From Burkholderiales bacterium (GTDB lineage: Bacteria > Pseudomonadota > Gammaproteobacteria > Burkholderiales > UBA11063): 14,922 bases of DNA. Under the pieces are notes generated by a model, which did no database searches, had not been told where the DNA came from, and saw only the letters and a list, made by a program, of their open reading frames with translations. Both the position numbers and the translations under genes were made by a program. This document shows positions 1-7,060 of this stretch, one piece after another; the first letter of the stretch is position 1; each line of letters begins with the position of its first letter. The DNA lies in the NCBI GenBank assembly GCA_026461645.1, contig JAPJMP010000145.1:1-14922 (forward strand). The letters run 5' to 3'.

Positions 1-1038
1 GAAGAACTCAAATCAAATCAAGATGCTTTAATTGAAAGCAATTTAAATAAAATTGGATTTTATGCAAGTATTATAACGGAGATGGTACAAACCAGTAATT
101 ATTTGGTAAGTCAAGATGAATCAAGGTATAAAGCGAATGCCAAATGGGTAAATTTAATCTCATATAAAGATAAGCACGAATATGTAATTAATGCTAGTTT
201 AACTCATGTTGGCAATATATTGTTATCTAAACTCTGGAATAATGTTGCTGCAGCGGTATTAACCTCGGCAACTTTAGCCATAGGTGATGATTTTAATTAT
301 TATCTACGTCTTTTAGGCTTAAATTCTTTAAATAAAGTACACACTTTAAAACTTGCGACAAATTTTAACTATCAAAACCAAGCTCAAATAGTAGTGCCAC
401 GCTTAAAATCTGCACCAGACTTCAATGGCCGTAATGATTTTGTTAATGAGTTGGCTGAGTACTTGCTCACAACTTTAGATTATAATGAAGGTTATGGTAC
501 ATTGGTTTTATTTTTTAATAAAGCACAGTTACAACAAGTTTACTCTTTGTTACCCAAAAGAATTCAACAATATGTCTTAGCGCAACCAGATTTTGTTAGT
601 AATCAAAGACTAATTAATCATCACAAGAGGAATATCGATAACGCAAAACCAAGTATTATATTTGGTTTAAATTCATTTGCTGAAGGCGTTGATCTGCCTA
701 ATATTTATTGTATTCATGTGATCATTACTAAATTACCATTTGAAACCCATAAAACACCTCATAATATGGTGCAGGAGTATTGGATAAAATATGAAAAGGG
801 TAATTATTTTCTTGAGATTTCATTGCCTGAGACCTGTATTCGTTTAATTCAAGCATCAGGAAGGTTAATTCGCTCAGAATTAGATTATGGACAAATTACC
901 ATTTGTGATAATAGAATAATTAATAAGCATTATGGTCGATTTCTTTTGGATGCATTAATGCCATTTAATCGTAAATATGATAGCCAGTTTATATTAAATT
1001 CATACAATAAATGTAAACAAGGTGAATACCATGGGTAA
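1..1038 (+). CDS. dinG: ATP-dependent DNA helicase DinG, C-terminal part (5' end outside window)
   Basis: The frame is open from the first base, so this is the C-terminal 345 residues of a longer protein; the internal ATG at 82 is not its start. DinG is an XPD-like superfamily 2 helicase that unwinds 5'-to-3' and helps resolve R-loops and other replication obstacles. The visible part is the second motor domain: an LTSATL motif (near residue 88), a motif V region SFAEGVDLPN (encoded near 673-702), and motif VI QASGRLIRS followed by the family ending YGRFLLDALMPF. These match E. coli DinG block by block rather than YoaA or eukaryotic XPD. Walker A, the DEAH box and the Fe-S cysteines would lie upstream and cannot be checked. 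The stop codon overlaps the rsmD start by 8 nt (ATGGGTAA), which suggests coupled translation. Confidence 0.9.
   Translation, partial: EELKSNQDALIESNLNKIGFYASIITEMVQTSNYLVSQDESRYKANAKWVNLISYKDKHEYVINASLTHVGNILLSKLWNNVAAAVLTSATLAIGDDFNYYLRLLGLNSLNKVHTLKLATNFNYQNQAQIVVPRLKSAPDFNGRNDFVNELAEYLLTTLDYNEGYGTLVLFFNKAQLQQVYSLLPKRIQQYVLAQPDFVSNQRLINHHKRNIDNAKPSIIFGLNSFAEGVDLPNIYCIHVIITKLPFETHKTPHNMVQEYWIKYEKGNYFLEISLPETCIRLIQASGRLIRSELDYGQITICDNRIINKHYGRFLLDALMPFNRKYDSQFILNSYNKCKQGEYHG
1019..1024 (+). promoter_or_regulatory. Ribosome binding site that selects the rsmD start
   Basis: AAGGTG lies 6 nt before the ATG at 1031. An in-frame GTG at 1022 sits inside this motif and could not use it, so the ATG is preferred. 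The site lies within the end of dinG. Confidence 0.6.
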
Positions 1039-1576
1039 AATAAGAATTATTGGGGGTAAATATCGCTCGCGAATTATTACCTTTAATGACAATAATCAAG
1101 CAATCCGTCCGACCCCAGATAGAGTGCGTGAAACACTGTTTAATTGGTTAGGGCAAGAGTTAACTAATAAATATTGCTTAGATTTATTTGCAGGTAGCGG
1201 TGCATTGTCATTTGAGGCTTTATCACGCAATGCAAAACAAGTTGTTGCTATTGAGCATAACTCTAAAGTATGCTGTGATTTATTGGCCAATAAACAACTA
1301 TTAAAGATTGAGAATTTATTAATACAACAAAATGAAGCTATTTATTATTTAAACCACTGTCAGCAAAAATTTGATGTGATTTTTTTGGATCCTCCTTTTG
1401 CTTCTAATTTGCTGCAGCAATGTATTGAATTAATTTTGGCTAAAGAGTTGCTAACATTAAATGGTATAATATATATCGAATATCAGAAATTAATTGGTTT
1501 TTCTAAATGCGAAATTCTTAAAAAAGCTAAAGCTGGAATGGTAAATTATGCATTACTTAAATTAAAGGTTGAATAA
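1031..1576 (+). CDS. rsmD: 16S rRNA (guanine966-N2)-methyltransferase RsmD
   Basis: RsmD uses S-adenosylmethionine to methylate N2 of G966 in 16S rRNA during assembly of the small ribosomal subunit. The protein is 181 residues, near the family's usual length. It opens with the typical MGKIRIIGGKYRSR stretch. The SAM-binding motif I is LDLFAGSGALSFEALSR from residue 50, and the catalytic motif IV is DPPF at residues 120-123, as in N2-guanine methyltransferases. A GTG nine bases upstream (1022) is in frame, but the ribosome binding site and the family N-terminus favour the ATG at 1031. The gene overlaps dinG by 8 nt, and its TAA is followed at once by the GTG of the ferredoxin gene. In many gammaproteobacteria coaD lies between rsmD and this ferredoxin; here it is absent. 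Confidence 0.93.
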   Translation: MGKIRIIGGKYRSRIITFNDNNQAIRPTPDRVRETLFNWLGQELTNKYCLDLFAGSGALSFEALSRNAKQVVAIEHNSKVCCDLLANKQLLKIENLLIQQNEAIYYLNHCQQKFDVIFLDPPFASNLLQQCIELILAKELLTLNGIIYIEYQKLIGFSKCEILKKAKAGMVNYALLKLKVE

Positions 1577-1825
1577 GTGTCATTAGTAATAACAGAAGAA
1601 TGTATTAATTGCGATGTATGTGAGCCGGAGTGCCCTAATAATGCTATTTATCAGGGAACTGAGATATACGAAATTAATCCGGATTTATGTACTGAGTGTG
1701 TTGGCCATTTTGATGAGCCGCAGTGCCAAATTGTCTGTCCCGTAGCATGTATTGAAATTAATACGACAATACCAGAAACACGGGCAATGCTTGAAGAAAA
1801 ATATCATAAAATATGGAAAAAATAA
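1577..1825 (+). CDS. yfhL: YfhL-type 2[4Fe-4S] ferredoxin (Alvin family)
   Basis: This is a small cytoplasmic electron carrier of 82 residues with two [4Fe-4S] sites. The first cysteine set is C9, C12, C15 and C19 (CxxCxxCxxxC). The second is C38 and C41, then C50 after eight residues and C54, with a further cysteine at 58. The eight-residue insertion (VGHFDEPQ) between the second pair of cysteines is the mark of the Alvin/YfhL group, named for the Allochromatium vinosum ferredoxin. The start is a GTG touching the rsmD stop, with AAAGG eight bases upstream. The redox partners are not known from this sequence. The 3' end overlaps the next gene by 13 nt, so it is very likely in the same transcript. 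The family assignment is firm; the cellular role is not. Confidence 0.93.
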   Translation: MSLVITEECINCDVCEPECPNNAIYQGTEIYEINPDLCTECVGHFDEPQCQIVCPVACIEINTTIPETRAMLEEKYHKIWKK

Positions 1826-2217
1826 TTCAGGTGGTGGCTGCAGTAATAATTAAAGATGATAAAGTTTTATTAACCTCACGTCCCAGTGGTAAAATTTATG
1901 CTAATTATTGGGAATTTCCTGGGGGGAAAGTAGAGCTACAAGAAAATATTATTACGGCCTTAGTGCGAGAATTAAAAGAAGAAATAAATCTTGAAGTTGA
2001 ACCGCACAATTGCCAGCTATTAACTGCAATTGAACATTTATATCAACATGGACTGGTCCAATTAAGCGTAGTTACTGTGCAGGCATGGAGTGGGCGATTA
2101 CAACCTTTAGAGGGGCAAAATATATATTGGCAGGAGCTAAAACAGGAGTGCAATTTACATCCGTGTTTGCCCACAACTGACAAAATATTAAAGTTAATTA
2201 AACAAAAGTATAGGTGA
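1813..2217 (+). CDS. mutT: MutT-like Nudix hydrolase (8-oxo-dGTP diphosphatase)
   Basis: MutT hydrolyses 8-oxo-dGTP to its monophosphate, which keeps the oxidised base out of DNA and prevents A:T to C:G changes. The 134-residue protein is close to the 129 of E. coli MutT. The Nudix box runs from G38 to L60: G38, five residues, E44, seven residues, then R52-E53-L54-K55-E56-E57. The usual glycine near its end is N59, a mild deviation that leaves the metal-binding glutamates intact. W-E-F-P-G-G just before the box is typical of MutT. There is no strong ribosome binding site; the start lies inside the end of the ferredoxin gene, so re-initiation or coupling is likely. The tight link to thyA fits a shared role in the dNTP pool. 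Substrate specificity is inferred from family resemblance; another Nudix substrate is possible. Confidence 0.85.
   Translation: MEKIIQVVAAVIIKDDKVLLTSRPSGKIYANYWEFPGGKVELQENIITALVRELKEEINLEVEPHNCQLLTAIEHLYQHGLVQLSVVTVQAWSGRLQPLEGQNIYWQELKQECNLHPCLPTTDKILKLIKQKYR
2212..2217 (+). promoter_or_regulatory. Ribosome binding site that selects the thyA start
   Basis: AGGTGA overlaps the mutT stop and lies 5 nt before the GTG at 2223. A GTG at 2214 is in frame but falls within this site, so the later GTG is favoured. Confidence 0.6.
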
Positions 2218-2222
2218 ATTTA

Positions 2223-3017
2223 GTGAAACAATATCTTGAATTACTTAATTATGTATTAACTAATGGAATAGAAAAGTCTGACAGAACTGGAGTTGGTACC
2301 ATTTCTACTTTTGGTTATCAGTTTAGATGCAATTTACAGCAAGGATTTCCTTTACTAACCACTAAAAAAATTCATTTAAAGTCTATAATACATGAATTAT
2401 TATGGTTTTTACAAGGTAATACTAATATAAAATATTTAACTGATAATAATGTAAAAATTTGGAATGAATGGGCTAATGCCAACGGAGATTTAGGTCCGGT
2501 TTATGGCGCTCAATGGCGGAGTTGGAAAAATTATGATGGCAAAACAATAGATCAAATCGCTGCAGTCATCGATCAAATAAAAACCAATCCCAATTCACGA
2601 CGCTTAATTGTGTCAGCGTGGAATGTTGGCGAGTTGGATAAAATGGCATTAATGCCATGCCATGCTTTTTTTCAATTTTATGTGGTTGACAATAAATTAT
2701 CTTGTCAATTATATCAACGTTCTGCTGATGTATTTTTAGGGGTGCCGTTTAATATTGCCAGTTATGCATTGTTAACCATGATGATTGCTCATGTATGTGG
2801 GCTTGAAGTGGGAGATTTTATTCATACTTTTGGTGATGTACATATTTATACAAACCATTTAGAGCAGGTTAAGTTGCAGTTAAGTCGCAGTCCGAAACCA
2901 TTACCGCAAATGGTACTAAATCCACAAATTAAAAATATTTTTGCTTTTAATTATGATGACTTTAAGCTTTTAAATTATGCACCTTATGATAGTATAAAAG
3001 CACCAGTTGCAGTTTAG
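2223..3017 (+). CDS. thyA: Thymidylate synthase ThyA
   Basis: ThyA converts dUMP to dTMP, with methylenetetrahydrofolate as carbon donor and reductant, giving dihydrofolate. Starting at the GTG at 2223 gives 264 residues, the exact length of the E. coli enzyme, and an N-terminus reading (V/M)KQYLEL as in that protein. The nucleophile is C146 in MPCHAFF and the phosphate-binding arginine is R166 in YQRSADVF, both at E. coli numbering. GDVHIYTNH supplies the His and Tyr that bind the nucleotide sugar, and the C-terminus IKAPVAV is the conserved closing tail. Position 168 is alanine where E. coli has cysteine, a common variant. The gene begins 5 nt after mutT and ends 15 nt before ruvB. A folA gene, often adjacent in other bacteria, does not follow. 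Confidence 0.97.
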   Translation: MKQYLELLNYVLTNGIEKSDRTGVGTISTFGYQFRCNLQQGFPLLTTKKIHLKSIIHELLWFLQGNTNIKYLTDNNVKIWNEWANANGDLGPVYGAQWRSWKNYDGKTIDQIAAVIDQIKTNPNSRRLIVSAWNVGELDKMALMPCHAFFQFYVVDNKLSCQLYQRSADVFLGVPFNIASYALLTMMIAHVCGLEVGDFIHTFGDVHIYTNHLEQVKLQLSRSPKPLPQMVLNPQIKNIFAFNYDDFKLLNYAPYDSIKAPVAV

Positions 3018-3032
3018 TAGGAGTCATCAAGA

Positions 3033-4070
3033 ATGAGTATTAAAACCGATAATTTGCAGACAAATTTGGCAGCGGAGCGAGTGGTGGCGCCAGATAAAAT
3101 TATCAATGAAGAAATTGTAGAAAAAGCTTTACGCCCGAAATATTTTCATGAATATATTGGGCAAAATAAAGTTAAACAGCAATTAGAAGTTTTTATTCAA
3201 GCGTGTAAAAATAGAAATGAAGCCTTAGATCATGTTTTATTATTTGGTCCACCAGGATTGGGCAAAACAACATTAGCGCATATTATAGCTAAAGAAATGG
3301 GCGTCAATTTACGCCAAACATCAGGTCCAATACTAGAAAAAGCTGGAGATTTGGCAGCAATTTTAACCAATCTTGAACCTAACGATGTATTGTTTATCGA
3401 TGAAATTCATCGTCTATCACCTGTTGTAGAAGAAATACTCTATCCAGCCTTAGAAGATTTTCAGTTGGATATTATGATAGGCGAAGGACCATCAGCTAGA
3501 AGTATTAAAATTGATTTACCTCAATTTACTTTAATTGGAGCTACAACTAGAGCCGGAATGCTTACTAATCCTCTGCGGGATCGTTTTGGCATTATTTCGC
3601 GGTTAGAGTTTTATAGTCATGAAGATTTAACCGAAGTAATTAAAAGGTCAGCACATTTACTTAATTTAAAAATTGATATTGGCGGAGCAAAAGAAATTGC
3701 TATGCGTTCACGCGGCACACCACGAATTGCAAATAGATTATTGAGAAGAGTGCGGGATTTTGCTGAAGTTAAATATAATGGAAGTATTGATAAAAATATT
3801 GCTGATTTAGCTCTAAACTTACTTGATGTTGATAAAATCGGATTAGATATAATGGATAAAAAATTACTTGATGCAATTATTAATAAATTTAATGGTGGCC
3901 CAGTAGGGTTAGATAATTTATCAGCAACTTTAGGGGAGTCTGCTGATACAATTGAGGATGTTATAGAGCCTTATTTAATGCAGTCTGGATTATTACAAAG
4001 AACTAATCGTGGAAGAATTGCTACTGAATATGCCTTTCATCATTTTGGATTAAATATAAACGATTTATAA
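3033..4070 (+). CDS. ruvB: Holliday junction branch migration ATPase RuvB
   Basis: RuvB is the hexameric AAA+ motor that, with RuvA, drives branch migration of Holliday junctions before RuvC cleavage. The protein is 345 residues, full length. Visible parts in order are the N-terminal [12 protein letters not shown] segment, Walker [10 protein letters not shown] (72-80), Walker B DEIH (123-126), sensor 1 GATTR (169-173), an arginine finger in LRDRFG (R182), sensor 2 in [13 protein letters not shown], and the C-terminal winged-helix domain with [10 protein letters not shown]. All key residues are present. TAGGAG lies 9 nt before the ATG. Family genes usually follow ruvA, or ruvC and ruvA; here the neighbours are thyA and a permease, so the partners must be encoded elsewhere if they are present. 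Confidence 0.98.
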   Translation: MSIKTDNLQTNLAAERVVAPDKIINEEIVEKALRPKYFHEYIGQNKVKQQLEVFIQACKNRNEALDHVLLFGPPGLGKTTLAHIIAKEMGVNLRQTSGPILEKAGDLAAILTNLEPNDVLFIDEIHRLSPVVEEILYPALEDFQLDIMIGEGPSARSIKIDLPQFTLIGATTRAGMLTNPLRDRFGIISRLEFYSHEDLTEVIKRSAHLLNLKIDIGGAKEIAMRSRGTPRIANRLLRRVRDFAEVKYNGSIDKNIADLALNLLDVDKIGLDIMDKKLLDAIINKFNGGPVGLDNLSATLGESADTIEDVIEPYLMQSGLLQRTNRGRIATEYAFHHFGLNINDL

Positions 4071-4072
4071 AT

Positions 4073-4077
4073 AGGAG
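4073..4077 (+). promoter_or_regulatory. Ribosome binding site that selects a TTG start for the permease
   Basis: AGGAG directly abuts a TTG at 4078, which is too close to use, and lies 6 nt before an in-frame TTG at 4084, which is the better start. Confidence 0.6.
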
Positions 4078-4083
4078 TTGGAA

Positions 4084-5676
4084 TTGAATAGTTTTAAATA
4101 TCAGTGGTATGGTAGAGGTGAAGTTAGTGCAGCAGCAACAATAATATTTGACATACTGTCAGTGATGACATTTGTTTCCATTATCTTAGAATTTGGTTAT
4201 AATTTTCCGGCAGATGTAGTTTTACAATATATTATTCCAGGTGCAGTAGTTGGGGTAATAATTGGAAATGTAGCTTATATTTGGTTGAGCTTTAAATTAG
4301 CCAAAAAAACACATAAACAAGTTACGGCTATGCCGTTTGGCTTAGATGCTCCCTCAGGGATTGGTTTTGCTGTGTGTATTGTTGGTCCTAGTTATCAATT
4401 ATTATTTAATCAGTTGCATGATGCGCATTTAGCTGCAATTATGGCATGGCAAATATCAGTTTTTTGTTTGTTTATAATTGGTTTGATTAAACTATTTAGC
4501 AGTATTTTTGTTGTAAAAATTAAAGCGACTATTCCGAAAGCCGCATTGCTTGGTGCTATTGGTGGTGTTGCTATAGCATTAATTGGTTTTATTCCACTAA
4601 TATCTATTTTTCGAAATCCATTGATCGGTGTTTTATCTTTTGCTATTGTTTTTATGACTATGTTTGGGCGAATTAAATTACCGTTTCGCGTACCGGGGAT
4701 TCCTGCTGCAATTATATTGGGAACAATGCTATATTATATATTATTGCCAACTGGATTAGTTGGTGAGCATGTGTCTAATATGGGCAATATAAATTTATCG
4801 TTGCCGCATATTGATTTATCTTTCTTTAAGTATTTAAATCAAACTATTAAATTTATACATTTGATTATTCCCTTTGCACTTTTGGTAATATTTGGTGCTA
4901 TGTCATCAGTAGAAAGTGCTAATTGTTTAGGCGAAAATTATAATATTAGGGATGTTGTTATTATTGATTCACTTGCAACTATAGTTTCAAGTTTATGCGG
5001 GGGAGTAGTACAAACAACACCATATGCAGGCTTTCCCGCTTATAAAAAATTTCATGCCCATAGCGGTTATTTATTGTATACGGTTATTATTGTTGGTATT
5101 GGCGGATTATTCAATATTGTAGGTATGATTGTAAGTACAGTCCCAGAAGCGGTAATAGCACCAGTATTGCTTTACGTGGCATTTGAAATATCACAGCAAG
5201 GGTTTTTACATTCAGAGCATAAATATTATCCAGTATTAATTTTGTCGTTTTTTCCATCGATTGCTAAATTACTGCAAATTAAATTAACTGATGGTTCATT
5301 AATCGACCCAAGCAAATTGGATAAAATGAATTTAATGAATATATATCCGACAATTAGTGAACACTTGTCAATTATAATGCTCGGGAATGGTTTTATTATT
5401 ACTGGAATGCTATGGGGTGCACTATTGTATTTTATTATGGAACGTAAATGGAAAAATAGTTTTATGTGCACTGTCATATTAAGTGTCTTTTCTTTTTTTG
5501 GCATTATTCATTCAATATATATTTCTGGAGAAACATATATTCCGAGTTCATTGCCAGCATCAATAAGACATATTCCAATTGCATTAGCATTAGGTTATTT
5601 GATTTTTGGCGTATTAATTTTGTTGTTGTCACTACTGAAGGATAACAAAAAAAATCACCATTGGGATGAGATATAA
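4084..5676 (+). CDS. NCS2/AzgA-like permease, substrate unassigned
   Basis: This is an inner-membrane protein of about 530 residues with roughly 12 to 14 hydrophobic segments. It resembles a poorly characterised branch of xanthine/uracil-type permeases. The N-terminus YGRGEVSAAATIIFD corresponds to the 'RG(D/E)..A....D' opening of that branch. TAMPFGLDAPS (81-91) and SSVESAN (274-280) lie where this fold places its discontinuous helices and substrate site, and QTTPYAGFPAYK (310-321) is a further family motif. Purines, pyrimidines or another anion are all possible substrates. It begins 13 nt after ruvB with a TTG codon and ends 84 nt before amtB. Proximity to the ammonium genes suggests nitrogen-compound uptake, but this is inference only. 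The fold assignment is good; the substrate is unknown. Confidence 0.75.
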   Translation: MNSFKYQWYGRGEVSAAATIIFDILSVMTFVSIILEFGYNFPADVVLQYIIPGAVVGVIIGNVAYIWLSFKLAKKTHKQVTAMPFGLDAPSGIGFAVCIVGPSYQLLFNQLHDAHLAAIMAWQISVFCLFIIGLIKLFSSIFVVKIKATIPKAALLGAIGGVAIALIGFIPLISIFRNPLIGVLSFAIVFMTMFGRIKLPFRVPGIPAAIILGTMLYYILLPTGLVGEHVSNMGNINLSLPHIDLSFFKYLNQTIKFIHLIIPFALLVIFGAMSSVESANCLGENYNIRDVVIIDSLATIVSSLCGGVVQTTPYAGFPAYKKFHAHSGYLLYTVIIVGIGGLFNIVGMIVSTVPEAVIAPVLLYVAFEISQQGFLHSEHKYYPVLILSFFPSIAKLLQIKLTDGSLIDPSKLDKMNLMNIYPTISEHLSIIMLGNGFIITGMLWGALLYFIMERKWKNSFMCTVILSVFSFFGIIHSIYISGETYIPSSLPASIRHIPIALALGYLIFGVLILLLSLLKDNKKNHHWDEI

Positions 5677-5700
5677 TTAAATAATTATTTATGCTAAAAT
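5672..5700 (+). promoter_or_regulatory. Possible promoter for amtB (weak)
   Basis: The 84-nt gap before amtB holds a perfect -10 hexamer TATAAT (5672-5677) and an extended -10, TGCTAAAAT (5692-5700). Neither has a good -35 element at 16-18 nt. In DNA this AT-rich such boxes arise easily. No sigma-54 site (TGGCAC/TTGC pair) is visible in this gap. Confidence 0.25.
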
Positions 5701-5713
5701 AAAGTATTTAATT
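5675..5713 (+). repeat. All-A/U inverted repeat at the permease stop codon
   Basis: A 9-bp outer stem (5675-5683 with 5705-5713) and a 6-bp inner stem (5685-5690 with 5697-5702) flank a 6-nt loop, ATGCTA. Only a small internal bulge separates the stems. The stem begins inside the TAA stop codon. It has no G:C pair and no U-run follows, so it is a poor intrinsic terminator; a 3'-end or attenuation role is possible. Within it, 5678-5691 is also a perfect 14-bp palindrome. Confidence 0.5.
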
Positions 5714-5744
5714 GTTATAAAATTTGTGATACCACATTTAGTAA

Positions 5745-5751
5745 AAAGGAG
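5745..5751 (+). promoter_or_regulatory. Strong ribosome binding site for amtB
   Basis: AAAGGAG lies 9 nt before the GTG at 5761, which supports GTG over the in-frame ATG at 5776, 24 nt away. Confidence 0.6.
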
Positions 5752-5760
5752 TAAATTGGT

Positions 5761-7002
5761 GTGGAATATATAATAATGAGAAACTCATTATGGGTTATGA
5801 TAAGTGCCGCCTTGATTTTATTAATGCACTTTGGGTTAGCTTTGTATTACGGTGGCCTAGTATCTGCGCGTAATGCGTTAAATACTATTAAAATGAGTAT
5901 TGTAACTTTAGGGGTGGTACCTATTTTATGGTGGATAATGGGCTATTCTCTTATTTTTGCACCGGGAGATGGACGCTTTACGGGCAACTTTTATTATAGT
6001 TTTTTTAATCATATTGATATTGCCCAAACAGTAAGCCTTACCAGTGTATTAACTTATGCTTTCATTTGTTTTCAAGCTATGTTTGCAAGTATTGCACCAG
6101 CCATTATTTCTGGTTCTGGAGTTGAGCGACTTAAATTTAATACTTATTTAATTTTTATTATAATTTGGGAAATTTGCGTTTATTGTACAGTTGCTCATTC
6201 AATATGGCATCCATCTGGTTGGGCTTATTTACTCGGGGCTTTTGATTTTGCCGGTGGAATTGTTGTGCATGTGAGTGCTGGATTTGCTGCATTAGCTTTA
6301 GCTATTGTTTTAAAACCACGCCAAACCTCATATCGCACTATTGGTAAAAATAATTTGCCATTAGTGGTATTAGGCTGTGGATTATTATGGTTTGGATGGT
6401 TTGGTTTTAATGGTGGTTCAGGATTGGAGATTAATCGAGTTTCAATTTTAGCTTTAACAAATACTTTTTTTGCACCAGCTGCAGCAATGGTTGTGTGGAT
6501 GATTTGTGATGTAGTTTTTTTCAATATTAAATCAGTTACTGGAGTTTGTTCCTCAGTATTAGTAGGGCTTATTGCTATTACTCCCGCGGCAGGCTATGTT
6601 GAAATTGGTTCAAGTATCGCTATTGGTGCCATTACTTCATTTTTAACTTACATGTTTCAAATTTTTTACAATCGTTATAAGCATAAAGTAGATGACACTT
6701 TGGATGTGTTTGTCTGTCATGGTATTCCTGGAGTTTTGGGCGGCATTATGGTAGGAATATTTGCTTCGCATAATGTTAATCCAGCAATTCCAGATGGTGC
6801 TATTTATGGCAATTGGGATTTAGTTTTGAAACAGTTATTAGTAACTATTGCCGTGGCCGCTTTTTCTTTTATTGTGTCATTTGTATTATTAAAATTTTTA
6901 GATATGACTGTAGGTTTGAGAGTGAATGTGGCGCAGGAAATTAGTGGATTAGATAGTATTGAACATGGTGAACAGGCATATAATAATCAAAAAGCATTAT
7001 AA
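5761..7002 (+). CDS. amtB: Ammonium transporter AmtB
   Basis: AmtB is a trimeric inner-membrane channel that brings ammonium into the cell. The 413-residue protein has about eleven hydrophobic segments. Functional residues are all present: the D162 region DFAGGIVVHVSAG with the first pore histidine H170, the second pore histidine H320 in DVFVCHG, phenylalanine-gate residues F104 and F108 in FQAMFAS, and WFGWFGFNGGS. The C-terminal tail (TVGLRV, then GLD, HGE and AYN) is conserved with E. coli AmtB, where it contacts the PII protein GlnK. No glnK is adjacent, although in many bacteria glnK and amtB form one operon. The N-terminus is short, so the first membrane helix probably acts as an uncleaved signal. 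It precedes gltB by 58 nt, which fits a role in feeding ammonium assimilation. Confidence 0.97.
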   Translation: MEYIIMRNSLWVMISAALILLMHFGLALYYGGLVSARNALNTIKMSIVTLGVVPILWWIMGYSLIFAPGDGRFTGNFYYSFFNHIDIAQTVSLTSVLTYAFICFQAMFASIAPAIISGSGVERLKFNTYLIFIIIWEICVYCTVAHSIWHPSGWAYLLGAFDFAGGIVVHVSAGFAALALAIVLKPRQTSYRTIGKNNLPLVVLGCGLLWFGWFGFNGGSGLEINRVSILALTNTFFAPAAAMVVWMICDVVFFNIKSVTGVCSSVLVGLIAITPAAGYVEIGSSIAIGAITSFLTYMFQIFYNRYKHKVDDTLDVFVCHGIPGVLGGIMVGIFASHNVNPAIPDGAIYGNWDLVLKQLLVTIAVAAFSFIVSFVLLKFLDMTVGLRVNVAQEISGLDSIEHGEQAYNNQKAL

Positions 7003-7050
7003 TTTTAAAACAAGCTGTGTCTAAATAATTTAATATAACTCTTAATGGCA

Positions 7051-7055
7051 AAGGA
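7051..7055 (+). promoter_or_regulatory. Ribosome binding site for gltB
   Basis: AAGGA lies 5 nt before the GTG at 7061. An ATG at 7056 is out of frame. The 58-nt gap before gltB holds no convincing promoter or terminator. Confidence 0.5.
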
Positions 7056-7060
7056 ATGAA

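Noticed and set aside
82..84. ATG at 82 as the start of the helicase gene
   Set aside because: The frame is open back to base 1 and the helicase fold needs its N-terminal motor domain, so this is an internal methionine.
2643..2658. Perfect 16-bp palindrome ATGGCATTAATGCCAT in thyA
   Set aside because: It falls on the conserved codons just before the catalytic cysteine. A palindrome of this size is expected by chance about once in a window of this length.
7003..7060. Possible -10 box (TATAAC near 7034) before gltB
   Set aside because: No -35 element at proper spacing, and such boxes are common in AT-rich DNA.
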